Source: Hippopus hippopus (Eukaryota > Mollusca > Bivalvia > Cardiida > Cardiidae). Taken from it: DNA of 64,000 nt. Position 1 is the first letter of the stretch. Every line of letters starts with the position of its first letter. Where the stretch lies: NCBI GenBank assembly GCA_946811185.2, contig OX328106.1, forward strand, positions 10,582,777-10,646,776. The letters are read 5' to 3'. A program made the translations under genes and the position numbers. Below the pieces are notes generated by a model, which saw nothing but the letters and a program-made list of their open reading frames with translations, did not search any database and was not told the origin of the DNA. Below, one piece after another: positions 10,490 through 21,261 of the stretch.

Positions 10490-10709
10490 CAACCACATAA
10501 CAAAATTTTATACTCGCTCAAATTTTAAATCGTTTGCAAAGGAGAAACAGAATTACTCGTAAAAGGAAATTTCACTTTGCAACGGTGGAAAACCTTGTGG
10601 GAAAAGGAGTAAATGCTGGTTACCAGCATTTTCTCCTTTTCCTGCAGTGTTTTCAAAAGTCTCTTTTTTCAGGGTTCTTAAAATACGGGATTATTGAGTA
10701 AAGTGTTAA
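10484..10709. mobile_element. TTAA1 MITE copy
   Basis: The left end ATAACCCAACCACATAAC is degraded. AACAAAATTTTATAC, the hairpin AAATGCTGGTTACCAGCATT and GAGTAAAGTGTTAA follow. TTAA at 10706-10709 bounds the right end. It overlaps the last unit of the tandem repeat. Confidence 0.8.
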
Positions 10710-11100
10710 AACACTACAAATGAAGTATTTTGTTGTAAGACTAAAATTACTGCATACCAACAGATGCCGTGCGAGAATAGCCGTAATATTTGTCAATAAA
10801 ATATAGAATTTCCATACAAACATTATCACAATGCTATGAAAAAAGGCCCGCTCTTCTGTTTTATTTGATCAGTAAAATTGACATTTTTATTACTTTTCCC
10901 GTGGTCCATACACGGATTTTTATTAGATTACCATTCAGCGACCTACCGTATTATCATATTTCGTTTCATTGAATATGGTTTTATTTCTTCGTAAAACTAG
11001 AAATTGAAGATAAAGTACACTCAATCGTTGAATGCTATACAAAAGATCGTCCCAGCTTGTCCATAAAGGCATCTATAAGTTCTCGCTAATGCATTATTAA

Positions 11101-11250
11101 TTAACCCGTTACAACTACTCCTTTTTTACTTCTTTGCAGGGAGCAGCTTTTAAAAACAGTGTGGGGAAAAGAAGCATGTTGCTAGAAAAAAGCGAATGCT
11201 CCTTTTCCTCATGATTTCCATACGATTCAAGAGAAGAAAATCCGATTTTC
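11101..11250. repeat. TTAA1 MITE, degraded
   Basis: TTAACCCGTTACAACTACTCC matches the left end and GTGTGGGGAAAAGAAGC with GAATGCTCCTTTTCC the hairpin region, but the hairpin is broken and the right half is not seen. Confidence 0.55.
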
Positions 11251-11370
11251 ACATAGAGCTCCTTGGACTGGGTGGAATTGATTGGAGGACCATGGAGTAA
11301 TCAAAATTTGATCCCGTGTCTAAATAGCCTTCTGATGCCTCTGAAATAATCACACCCGTGTAAATGTAGC

Positions 11371-11440
11371 CCTACGTGTACACCATGTTCCCGGCCGCCA
11401 CGGCTGCCCCGTTTGTCCGAAATGTCGTGTGCCGTGCGAT
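11371..11440. repeat. Partial copy of element O terminus
   Basis: TACACCATGTTCCCGGCCGC and CACGGCTGCCCCGTTT repeat the terminal sequence of element O located 155 bp downstream, in the same orientation as its left end. Confidence 0.7.
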
Positions 11441-11525
11441 TTTGGTCGTTTTTCCTCCATTTTACCAAGTTTAGTTAAGTCTATTTACGGTACCTCACGG
11501 TATCCGTGACAAGCCGTGGAGGGAA

Positions 11526-11945
11526 CCCAACGTTTACACCATGTTCCCGGCAGCCACGGCATCCACGTTTCTGACAACCGTGGACAAAACGGGATTGACG
11601 TAATCCAACGCAGAGATAAGCAAACTTGTCAGAACGTGATCGCCGAGGTTGCCGTGCCAGATTTTTGACTGTTAAAAAATTTGCCACAGCAGTCCCGGTG
11701 CTGATGAGAAACCTGACAGACCGTAGCGGAACCGGTTGATCGTTGCGTTCTACTACGGCCTTATCGATACCGGTGAAAAAAGGGCTTCCACGTCCAAACA
11801 CGGGTCGTCTTTGAGTCTTGTTACGGCTTGTTACGTGCAGGTAAGTTCTGATGCGATCAAGTTTGCTTATCCCGTTCCTCTGCGTTGTATTACGTCAAAG
11901 AAACGGGGCTGCCGTGGCTGCCGGGAACATGGTGTAAACGTTGGG
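11526..11945. mobile_element. Element O: 420 bp element with long imperfect TIRs
   Basis: The left end CCCAACGTTTACACCATGTT with CCCGGCAGCCACGGC is mirrored at the right as CCGTGGCTGCCGGGAACATGG ... CGTTGGG. The pairing continues inward through TTGACGTAATCCAACGCAGAG and GATAAGCAAACTTG, so each arm is about 100 bp. The interior is ACG/CGG-rich. The open frames on both strands are by-products of the inverted repeats. Confidence 0.85.
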
Positions 11946-13047
11946 TAAAGGGATGTGCGCTCATTTTGTCGCGAAAACTTTATTTTTTCATTAGCCTTCA
12001 CGGCGAACGAAAGACTTCTTTAAAAGACGTTGCTGTTGATCATCGCTCATTGGACTATTTTCATGAGCCTCCATGGTGACTAAACATTAAGCAGCATTTT
12101 CACGGTAATAGTTCAGCCATAAATTATTACTATTTCTATTACCAGATCTAAACATACTCTGTGACATTACACATTGGCAAAAGATATTTCTCTGTTACAA
12201 ACGCAAACTGATTTAACAAACGATGACCGATTGGTTCAATGAGATTTGTTTAAATCTATTTTCATACTTGTTAGTCCACTGCTTCTTCTATATTTTGATG
12301 TAATAATTTTCGTACAAGGTTGTAATAAGTATTTTATTCTTTATAATTTAATGTTTGCTTGTTTGGTACAAACAAATCAAAAAAATGAAACGTTATGTGC
12401 ATTTTATGGGCTATAGGAGATAAGAGTTGTCCAAAAAATATGTACATCGCTTTATTGGTATGTGATTTTGGCTATATTAAAAAAAAGTATCAAATTCTAT
12501 ACCTTTCTCCATTAAATGATAGAAATAGATAATTAGGGGTTTAAGTACGAAGAACCCAAAAAAAGAAGTATTGGCATGTCTATATAAACTAGATGATAAA
12601 TGTAGTTGCTGAAATATTATTTGCTAAAATAACTTGGTCGCTTAAAGGTTAAAACATTGTTTAAAATCGAAAGCGTGATTAACTGTTGTGTTTAGATATG
12701 GAGGTTGAAGCCTTGCGTGCAGTCAAGGAATCAGAGGGCGTGTTTCATGCAAACAGCGCATTTTCTTCGAATGGCATCGTAATCAGCTTAATAAACTTTC
12801 TATTGAAGACATTTTCCCGTTTCAATCCTATCTTTGAAAGGATTTGCGCTTTGAAGTAATCTTTGAATTAATTTTCAAATTATCAGAAACGGAAATAATA
12901 GATAAAAGGTCAATGCCTGATGTAATGTTAAAAGCATTAAAGCAGTGATAACAGTTTTATGCGTGTTTTTCGGACAGTGTGGATCATGCAGTTTGATAGG
13001 TTATCGAAACTGTCCTTGTTTCTTTTTCCGAGTTACTTTTCTCATAT
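11946..13047. other. Unassigned stretch
   Basis: AT-rich with no recognised repeat family, gene or RNA. Confidence 0.4.
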
Positions 13048-14178
13048 AATACCCCCATTCCACCGGGCGGCGATCCCACTGCGCTCGTGGCGATCAAGGC
13101 GCTTCTTCAAAGTTTTCCGAATCGCCGAAGAAGCGCCGACACGTGCAACATTATGGGACTCATGCATTTCCAGTACGCTCATCGAACGCTTCAATTACGA
13201 TCTCACTGCGCTGGTCACGATCCTGTCACGCCGTTGTTGCGCTTCTACGGCGCTTCCAAGACGCTTCTACTAGGCTTCCACTACGGCACGGGATTTCTGG
13301 CTTACTACGTTGCTGCTGCGACCTTGCTACGACCTATGCGCAGGAGCTGCACTTCTGTTGCGGTTTTGGAACGTTTCTATATAGCAGCAGTTGAACATCT
13401 GCTTTCGAAGTTAAGAGGGCCATTGGCCCTCAAGCGCTTACATGAGTAAAGTCATCTATGGTTGATAAAGCTGAAGAGATTCTGGTTTTAATAATGTAAA
13501 AGGCATGCGTATAAGTGAACTTTTTGACCAACTTTTGAACTTGTCAGAGAGATCATTCAGACCAACATTCTGATTATGTTTCATGAGTATCAGACTGAAA
13601 ACGCGTCTCTAGACTGCACACAAGATTTTTCTAAGATTTGGCACAGTGACCTACTTTTTGATCTGTTGTGACCCAATTTCAAACTTGTCTAGGATTTCAA
13701 AAAGATAGAAAGGGTTGGGTGTTGCTTTTGTTTCGATGCACTGCATTTTCGCTACGTTACTTGCGCTGCCGCTACGATACTGCTGCATTCACGAATTTCT
13801 TGCTACGCTTTTACTACGCTTTTGTGGCGCTTCGAACCCACGGCGATCCTGCTATTTAAATTTCAAGCAAAGCCAAAACAAGCACCGTGAAGTGGCAATT
13901 TTGAAGCTTTCGATACGCTTCTACAATGATCAAAGCGTTTCTACAGCGCTGTTGCCGTTCCTGCTACGCCTTGCGGCTTTTTGACCAAAGTTTTGAAGCG
14001 TAACGGAATCTCCGTTCAGTGGAATGGGGATTTAAAATGGCGATCATGAAGCATCCAATACGCTTCTACTACGATCAAGACGTTTCTACTGCGCTGTTGC
14101 CGTTTCTCCTACGATTCACGGCGTTTTGACCAAAATTTCGAAGCTAGCGGAATTGCCGCCAGTGGAATGGGGGGTATT
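13048..14178. mobile_element. Element N: 1.13 kb TIR element built of degenerate short repeats
   Basis: The ends are AATACCCCCATTCCACCGGG and, inverted, CCAGTGGAATGGGGGGTATT. The interior is rich in GCTTCTACG, CTACGATC and CGCTGTTGCCG words at roughly 10-15 bp spacing, and the right part holds two units of about 140 bp ending with GTGGAATGGGG (near 14030 and 14170). Open frames (e.g. 13087-13449) reflect this composition. No transposase is visible, so it is non-autonomous. Confidence 0.75.
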
Positions 14179-15407
14179 AGCTTTAAAGTTGTGATTTCTT
14201 TTTTTTTTTTCTCCCTCATGACAAGTATAATAAATAGTATTTTTTTAAATAGCAACCCACTCTGAGCGATACAATTTCTAACAAAGGGACCAGCATTTAT
14301 TTTTATCTAGATTATGATAATCTTGAGATTTGTCTGTTCGTATATGTATTTCTTTCTTTTGAGGTTACCAGCATCGTAAAAAATATTTCATTTATATACC
14401 GTCCGTCAGTGCAACTATTTCTAAAGGTTTACCTACTTGCACTGTTCCGCCGAACGCATTCTTTGTGAAAGTAAGTAGCGTTAAAGGAATGATTACTTGC
14501 TAATATATTTTTAGCAAGCACCGAAAAGACTGAACATTAACCATGCCTGTCGTCCAAATGTGTATTACCCCTGTAGAACATGACCAATGTGCAATTAAAA
14601 AAAAACACCAACTGCAGTCACACCAGGGCAAGTGCTTTAAAATGATATCGTCTGTTTTGCTAAGATAAAATTCGAAGTTACGCAATTGTAACTCTATAAA
14701 GCAAATAATTATAGATATTTTCTGTCTTTCTTCTTATTAAATCAAAATCGGAAAATTTGAATTACCTTACGAAATGAAACACTAATGAATTTGTATTTTG
14801 ACCACAACAAAAACATCCACGATAGATAAAATCAGAAATTTGAGCACAAACCCAGATAAGCTTAATTTTTTATTTCTTGTATGAAAAGGGGCAAATTCAA
14901 AGATACACCTATACTTGTTTTTAACCAGTTCATAACCAATTTTATCTTAAGTTTATCGAACAATAACCATTCTTGTATCTTCATGCCAAATGTTGACCGT
15001 GATGGTTGCAAAGTTGCATAGACAACGACCGATAAAAAATGCATTTAATTTTCTGGAGGCCATCAAAGAAATCACTGTTGCAACTTTTCCAGTTTTAAAT
15101 GGATGTTACCGATATATGCATTTATCCCTTACACCATATATACCGGTAATTTATCTATATTTGCGCAGCTGACTAAATACCAAACCATTCTACAGAATAT
15201 CAAATTTTAAGGGCGTTTTTTTTTTCTGTATGGAAGGGTACAAATTTCAACATTGTTATAAAGGGACTTCAATGTTGTCTGTGAATGATTTCAATATAAA
15301 CGAGTCCACAGTTTTATTTTCTAATTAATAGTCAAGCTTAATCCTCTTATCATCATTATAAGCTGGTAACAATACACGTAGACGGTTGTTTTCTATAAAT
15401 AAATGTA
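14179..15407. other. Unassigned stretch
   Basis: AT-rich. No repeat family member, RNA gene or credible exon seen. Confidence 0.4.
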
Positions 15408-15602
15408 TTAACCCTAGGCTGCTAAGCGTTACCTTTTTCGGAAAGTGCAGATCAAGATCAGACTGCACAATTCACTGTCCTATCAGGAGATATTTTACCC
15501 CCCCCCCCAAAAAAAAAAAAAAAACCTTTGAACTAGCAATATATGGGTTTTTGACTATCTGCTTGAAAGTTTCATGTCACTTATTTAGCAGATTATTGAT
15601 AA
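15408..15602. mobile_element. Family K MITE
   Basis: It starts TTAACCCTAGGCTGCTAAGC, has GATCAAGATCAGACTGCAC with the second hairpin arm lost, and ends ATTTAGCAGATTATTGATAA. A C-run and A-run at about 15498-15524 have expanded inside it. Confidence 0.75.
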
Positions 15603-16272
15603 CTGAAATAACGTGAATGAGACTTTCGGTATTTATTCTGTTCATCCCGTTTCACGACTTTTTGCACTGAAACAACGTTCATTAAAAGGCTTTCTTCTCA
15701 GTGTCTTTAAAACTCGGAATTCTATGGTAAAGAGTTACGTTGCCTCTCCAATGTCAGGAAACTTTGAATTCTTTATATTACTAGAAGATTCATAGTGATG
15801 TTTTTCCTTCAAACATCTGTGCATTGAGTAAAGTTCACGAGCAACAAATAATGCGTCATTAATGACGTCAGTGTTGGTACGAAGAAGCATGCAAAAATAT
15901 GAGTTGAAGTTCAGATGTTGTAGTGCATGCATAGGTTAATTAAGGGGTTGACGAAAGAGGATAATACTTTTAAGAGTTGACATTGTGCCTTTGAAACACA
16001 GGAAATGAAAAATATCTGCTGTTGGCCACATTATCAGATTGTAGCTTCTCTGAAAGCAAGTTACTTTACTGTCCTGTAGCTGTACTCAAAACTGCCAATT
16101 CAAACACTGGCCTTTTTGAATTTTTTTTAAAGCTCCTAACAAAAGACAACGTATCGGAAAAGACATATATCATGGATGAAATGCAAAAAGACAACAATAA
16201 AAATGCACCAGAAAAAAAGGAGAGGGACAAGTGTCTCTCTTCTCCCTTAACCCGTCTAGCTTCTTCCAAACT
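15603..16272. other. Unassigned stretch
   Basis: No repeat or gene recognised. The overlapping frames on both strands at 16022-16276 are low-complexity and unsupported. Confidence 0.35.
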
Positions 16273-16503
16273 ATAACCCTTTACCTAGAAAACAAAATTT
16301 TGGACGTGTCCAAATTGAAAACATCTCCAGACAACAAACATAACGTGTTCTAAATGATGGGACTTGTCTTTGAAAGGTCAGAAAATGTTGTGTGAAGAGG
16401 AGAAAATGGAGGTTACCAGCATTGTCTCCTTTTCCCACAATGTTTTCAAAACGGTCATTACCTCATGGTCTTCTAAACTCGGGAATGTGTGGTAATGGCT
16501 TAA
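16273..16503. mobile_element. TTAA1 MITE copy
   Basis: It runs from ATAACCCTTTACCTAG, through ACAAAATTTTGGACGTGTCC and the hairpin region GAAAATGGAGGTTACCAGCA, to GTGGTAATGGCTTAA. The right TTAA (16500-16503) is intact and the left has decayed to ATAA. Confidence 0.85.
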
Positions 16504-16695
16504 CTTTTCTCTGTATTGGAGAAGCGCAAAATTCAATTTTAGCGTTGTACAACTGTAAACGTTGAATAACGGTACCGCCTTAATTGCAGGGAATTTCCAG
16601 AAATGGAAACGTGTTGTAAAAGTTTAAGACGTTAGTTTCTCAATAAATCTTAATTACTTTTACTGTGAAGAGAAGCTTATGTCTTGGTATCCAGT

Positions 16696-16813
16696 AGAAA
16701 GTTTACCTATAGCAAAAAGAGTTGACCCAGGTCAGCCTGCGCAGTCCGCGCAGGCTGACATCGGTCAACTCTTTTTCCAGATGCAAATATGTACCTTTCA
16801 CAAGGCCCGAGTC
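16696..16813. repeat. Family G fragment with intact GC palindrome
   Basis: From TTTACCTATAGCAAAAAG through the palindrome CAGCCTGCGCAGTCCGCGC and its complement to CCTTTCACAAGGCCCGAGTCA. Only the right portion of a G element is present. Confidence 0.75.
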
Positions 16814-17147
16814 ATTTATAAATTCCCTGCCAAAGTCAGATTCTGAGTTTATTTACTTTCCTCTAAATATTTTCAGTTTAAAAAAAAAAGAGTATTCTAA
16901 TAATAATAGAGTATTAATAAGAAAAAAAATTATAATGTAATGCAGACATCTAAATGTAGAAAAGTAGCCAGTGATTTCGAGAGAGTTTAGTCCAAAGTAC
17001 TAAAAAAAGAAACTTCAAGAACGGATGGATATGTCATCGTGGTATGACTGAAATGGCATGGAAAATGGTGTTCATCACTAAACAAATATACATGTATATA
17101 TAAATTTTCTTTTGTTCGAAATAGCTTAGCACATCTCTCCCTTACCT
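16814..17147. other. Unassigned stretch
   Basis: AT-rich, no repeat or gene recognised. Confidence 0.35.
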
Positions 17148-17258
17148 GCAATGTTTTCTACCCTTTCAGAGACAAATTTTATTTTTTTTAGCAGCAGTTG
17201 TCGTGTTCGATTACAATACTATGGACAAGTCAAAACTTGTGTCGTATTGTAAAGAGTC
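17148..17258. repeat. TTAA1 MITE half
   Basis: TGCAATGTTTTCTACCCTTTC, AGACAAATTTTA and GGACAAGTCAAAACTTGTGTC give the post-hairpin half; the hairpin itself is missing. Confidence 0.6.
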
Positions 17259-17348
17259 ATTTCAAGCAAATATTTCAATTATCGGGCACTAACCAGCTGT
17301 TAAATAAGTCATCATTCTAGGAGAGAAAAAATGCCTCCTTACAATAAT

Positions 17349-17612
17349 ATGAGCCACGCTCCGTGAAAAGGGGGCTTAATGCATCTGCGAAAAGTATCGA
17401 CCCAGGTCAGCCTGCGCAGTCCGCGCAGGCTGACCTGGGCCGAAACTTTTCGCTATTGGTCAATTTTCTGTTTGTCAAAGGACCAGTCTACCTCATTATT
17501 TAGTCGGTTGTGTAAAGAAGTTCCTATTATGGATCCTTAATTATGTGATGACTTTCCTTGTATCATGTATCACGGAGATGCATTTAGCCCCCTTTTGTCA
17601 GAGCACGGCTCA
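17349..17612. mobile_element. Family G MITE, near-complete reference copy
   Basis: It starts TATGAGCCACGCTCCGTG AA with AAGGGGGCTTAATGCATC, has the complete GC palindrome, then TGTCAAAGGACCAGTCTACC, ATGGATCCTTAATTATGTGA, GTATCATGTATCACGGAGAT and ends CAGAGCACGGCTCATA. The ends are inverted repeats of about 30-38 bp and TA flanks both sides. There is no ORF. The TA flanks are compatible with a Tc1/mariner-type MITE, but this is inferred from flanks only. Confidence 0.9.
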
Positions 17613-17960
17613 TATATTTTTCCTCGAAGCGAAAAAATCACCAGAATAATAACATGGTTGATTTGACGTATGAAATGCTGCGAACAAATTTTCTGACGAG
17701 TTGTCAGTGTTGCTGCATGATTCTGATTTCACGTAATAAGAGATAGAGAAAACAAATCAAGGTTTTCCAATATATATTGTGTGTAATATACAGGGTGTTG
17801 CCAGTACAAATTATTATATCGCAGGGTAATTTGTTTTATGCCTGGCACACAAGGATGGTACTTTCAGGGACGGAAAAGGGGGTAGTGGGCGGCAATGTCT
17901 TTGCATAAGCAAAGTTTAAATAAAGAACATATTGCCATTGTCGTCATGGTTCTTGCTGAA
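17613..17960. other. Unassigned stretch
   Basis: Nothing recognised. Confidence 0.35.
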
Positions 17961-18210
17961 TATGAGCCTCGCTCTTGCAAAAGGGGTTTAATGCATCTAT
18001 AAATGCCATATGCCAAGCAAATCACCATATAATCATGGGTCCATAAAATCCATTTTGTCTGGCAAACAACTGAATCTGCAGGTAGAATGGTCTTATGCAG
18101 AAAATTTACCAGTAGCAAAAAGTTTCGGCCCAGGTTAGTGCTCGCAGGCTGACCTTAGATCATACTTTTTGAAGCTGCTTTAAATTCCCTTTTCACAGAG
18201 CATAGCTAAT
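17961..18210. mobile_element. Family G MITE, reverse orientation
   Basis: It begins TATGAGCCTCGCTCTTGCAA and ends CCCTTTTCACAGAGCATAGCTAATA, with ATGGGTCCATAAAATCCATT and GACTGAATC-type words in reverse order to the 17349 copy. The GC palindrome has partly collapsed. Confidence 0.85.
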
Positions 18211-18312
18211 ACAAATAATGTACAAAATCAACGCCAGTGATCGGGGAACTGATCTTGAACGCGACGAAATTGCAAAGGTCGAGCTAAATGATCACCTTTT
18301 ATTGGCCCCAAT

Positions 18313-18659
18313 GCTAAAGACGCTCTCTCACTATTGCGTATCGGCTTGCGTATGTACGGCGTATCGGGATAAGAAAGGAACGCCGCGACAACGCCGCAGT
18401 AACGTCAACTTACGTAGCTAATACTCTTTGGTACGTAGCACGATCTCCTTGTACGCGGAGGTGCGACGTTTTTTTTAAGTCCGCACTTAAAAATACGTAG
18501 CACAAACGTAGCAGCTCCGATACGTCATGCTTACGTCACACATACGCCCTAAAAGCGAAAACAACGCAGCAGTGACGCCGCGGGAACGTAGCTCGAACAC
18601 TTATTACGTTATGCGAACGTATTGGTTAACATGATAGGTTTGACTTCTTTTGAACGAAT
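18313..18659. repeat. Element M, 5' 347 bp only
   Basis: Nearly identical over its full 347 bp to 21262-21608, with only a handful of substitutions (for example GCCCTAAAAGCG against GCCGTAAAAGCG). It starts GCTAAAGACGCTCTCTCACT and stops abruptly after GAACGAAT, where the other copy continues. No coding role. Confidence 0.9.
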
Positions 18660-18904
18660 AAGATAAAGGCATCAAAATGTACAATTTCAGTGCTATGTTG
18701 AATAATTATATCAATCTACTAAGTAGATGAAGTAATAAGAAAGTTATGTTTTAGTTCATTCAAATACCACTTTACTGTTCTTACTTATGGTTTCGAGCTG
18801 AAGTCTTGCTCGACCGGACGCAAATCCCGGATTTAGTAACTAACACAGCCATACGTATTTTTAAAGTGTAACTTTTTAATGTTTCGATGTATAATCAGGG
18901 CCTT

Positions 18905-19412
18905 GATTCATGTTAACCGTTTAGGGTTCTAGTGAAATCTCTAGTTTTCGATGTTCTATAGGATTCTTGAGATCATCGAATAGATCTATAGTAAAACCAA
19001 CGACTCCAATATAAATGACGCAAATCTTGAGCAGTATGGGCAGTTATTTAGTAATTCTAGTTGTTCGTATAAAGTGATTGAAGTCTTTAGAAATATGTTA
19101 TTGGATAGTTGTGCAGTAATTCAAGGTGCTCTAGTAAAAGATTCAAGTCTTAAGAAGAGTATTCTTAGTTTTCAGATTATTCTAGCCGCTTGATAAAATG
19201 ATATACATCTTGAGAATGATGTCCTGAAACAGGTATTTAGTAATTACACTTGTTTCGATGAAATGTTATACACGTCTTCAGATTACTTCCCCTAAATAGC
19301 CATGTAGTAAATCTTGTTGCTCCGAATTTATTGATAGACGTCTTCAGACAGATGTCCTGTAACAGTCATGTAGTAATCTCATTTACTTCGATAAAATGAC
19401 ACGTCTTGAGAG
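18905..19412. repeat. Degenerate satellite, period about 62 bp (8 units)
   Basis: The word TCTTGAG or TCTTCAG recurs at about 18964, 19025, 19084, 19147, 19208, 19274, 19340 and 19403, with the intervening words TAGTAATTC, CGATAAAATGA and ACAGTCATGTAG in order. Units are strongly diverged, so the array is old. More of the same unit lies at 19771-19880. Confidence 0.75.
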
Positions 19413-19455
19413 AGACAAAAAGATATGAGACAAAAAGATATGAGACAAAAATATA
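19409..19455. repeat. Three tandem 15 bp repeats (ATGAGACAAAAAGAT)
   Basis: Three units of TATGAGACAAAAAGA lie between the satellite and the G insertion and run directly into the G left end, which also begins TATGAG. Confidence 0.8.
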
Positions 19456-19711
19456 TGAGCCGCGCTGTGGCAAAAGGGGGGCTAATGCATCTCCGTGATG
19501 AAATATACAAAGCAAGCCATCATATAATTATGGGATTGTAAACCCATTTTGTCAAAAATCCGACTGAATCCTGAGGCAGAATGGTTTTTAAACTTGCAGA
19601 AAATTGACCCGAACCTAAAAGTTTTGAAACAGGTCAGCCTGCGCGGACTGCGCAGGTTGACCTGTGTCGATACTTTTTGCACTTAGCCCCTTTTTCATAG
19701 AGCATGGCTTA
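19455..19711. mobile_element. Family G MITE inserted in the 62 bp satellite
   Basis: It starts TATGAGCCGCGCTGTGGCAA, carries the GC palindrome GTCAGCCTGCGCGGACTGCG and ends CATAGAGCATGGCTTATA, flanked by TA. Satellite units are present on both sides. Confidence 0.85.
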
Positions 19712-19770
19712 TATGCAATAATTTGGTTTCTTGCAAATCGATTATCGAGATTTTTACGGGTGGTTTTGTT

Positions 19771-19880
19771 GAAATTCCAGCTGCCCCGATAAAAATAACA
19801 CAAGTCTTGAGAAATATAGCATTCGGTAGTTATGAAGTAGTTCTAACAGAGCTTGACTGAAATGATTCATGTAATGACAT
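19771..19880. repeat. Remaining units of the 62 bp satellite
   Basis: CCCCGATAAAAATAACACAA, GTCTTGAGAAATATAG and TTATGAAGTAGTTCTAAC match the units before 19412, now to the right of the G insertion. Confidence 0.65.
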
Positions 19881-19898
19881 ATAATGGATGGTTATGTA

Positions 19899-20117
19899 TT
19901 AACCCTTTACCAAACGATCCTCTGTATTAACGACCTCGACAGATTAAAAATGCATTGGGAAATATGTGAGAAAAAGAAAAACTTCTGGTGACCAGCATTT
20001 TGCCTTTTCCCATATTTTCAAAACATTTAAAGAGAGATTCATTTATTAACCACGTTTAATTTGTCGTCTCAAAACACTTTTAATTTTGACAAATATAAAA
20101 TTGTGCTCTTTTCTTAA
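19899..20117. mobile_element. TTAA1 MITE copy
   Basis: It starts TTAACCCTTTACCAAACGAT. The hairpin is decayed (CTTCTGGTGACCAGCATTTT) and the right end is CTCTTTTCTTAA. Inside, TCATTTATTAACCACG and TTTGTCGTCTCAAAAC match the family order. Confidence 0.8.
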
Positions 20118-20237
20118 GACTAAGTTCCATTTACCGCGATAGATAAAAAAAAAAAAAAAAATCATGAGAAATGTGTCATGGAATAATTACAATTGTCGTT
20201 ATTCCAGTTCCTGTTTTGAAAATGATGCATGTTTTGA

Positions 20238-20356
20238 AAAATGCAGAAAATATACAAGTATCAAACGTTTTGATTCAGATCAGCCTGCGCGGACTTCGCA
20301 GGCTGACGTGGGTCGATACTTTTTGTGGATGGATTAAACCACATTTTCACAGAGAG
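20238..20356. repeat. Family G fragment
   Basis: AATGCAGAAAATATACAAG, the palindrome CAGCCTGCGCGGACTTCGC and ACATTTTCACAGAGAG represent the second half of a reverse-oriented G copy. Confidence 0.7.
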
Positions 20357-20508
20357 CGACCAAATTATGTCAGTAGCTGCTCGTTTTAACTTTACAAATG
20401 TCTGAGTTTTCTTTGCAGAACTCGTGAATTGAACTTCCGGTGTCAAAGTCGTCTAGCACTTGACGTTCTTTGATTTTCCAATGTTTTGTCACATTCAGAT
20501 CTCACAGA

Positions 20509-20768
20509 TATGATCCGTTATCTGTGATGATGGGGTTTAATGCATTTGCAAAGAGTATTGACCCATGTCTCAGTCTGCACAGGTTGATATGTGTCGAAAC
20601 TGTTTGCTATTAGACAAATTTGTGCATGTCAAAGGACCTGTCTACCTCATGATTCAGTCGCTTGTTAAACAAAACAGATTTTATGGATCCATACTTATAT
20701 AATGACTTGTTTGGTATAATGTATCACAGAGATGCATTAAACCCTCTTTTGTCAGATCATGGCTCATA
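20509..20768. mobile_element. Family G MITE
   Basis: It starts TATGATCCGTTATCTGTG and ends GTCAGATCATGGCTCATA. The middle retains GACCTGTCTACCTCATGATT and TTATGGATCCATACTTATA. The GC palindrome has shrunk to CAGTCTGCACAGG. Confidence 0.85.
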
Positions 20769-21022
20769 TTTATGACTGATGGTTAATGATTTCTCGTCTG
20801 TTTTATCTCCACCCACTGAAGGTAGTTATTTCAGTGACTGGTTTAGATCTGTGTCTTTGATCGCACTTACAGAAAGAACGAAATTTGATACAATTACAGA
20901 ATCAATACTATCGGTCAATGCACTAGCTGTATGTCTGCTTTAACTAGCTTTCTGTTGACGCTACTTAATATGGAAGTAAAGAACTTCTCTTTTAGGTGCT
21001 AACCATGCTGACAAAAGCCTTA

Positions 21023-21140
21023 TATGGCCTGCAACATGTGCACGCGAAAAGGGACATTCGGACATTTGCGTAAAGTGTCGTCCCGGATCAGCCTGCGCAT
21101 TCCGCGCAGACTGATCCGAGACGACACTTTCCGATTCGGC
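21023..21140. repeat. Family H MITE, left part
   Basis: It starts TATGGCCTGCAACATGTG, then GGACATTCGGACATTTGCG, TAAAGTGTCGTCCCGGATC and the palindrome CAGCCTGCGCATTCCGCGC, ending after GACGACACTTTCCG. The second half of H is missing. Confidence 0.8.
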
Positions 21141-21261
21141 ACCCGCATGCGGTGTTCTTGTTATTACTTAATTCTATCGATACATTCTTGAATTAGACAG
21201 ATTGGAAAAAGGAGAAAACGGAAAGGACAAAAAGTGTCGGAGGGGTTGGGGTTGGGGAGTA

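Noticed and set aside
13087..13984. Overlapping ORFs in element N
   Set aside because: Frames arise from stop-poor CG-rich degenerate repeats, occur in several frames at once, and show no domain.
16720..16780. Rho-independent terminators at the many GC hairpins followed by T-runs
   Set aside because: The hairpins are the cores of dispersed G and H elements in an animal genome; the resemblance to bacterial terminators is incidental.
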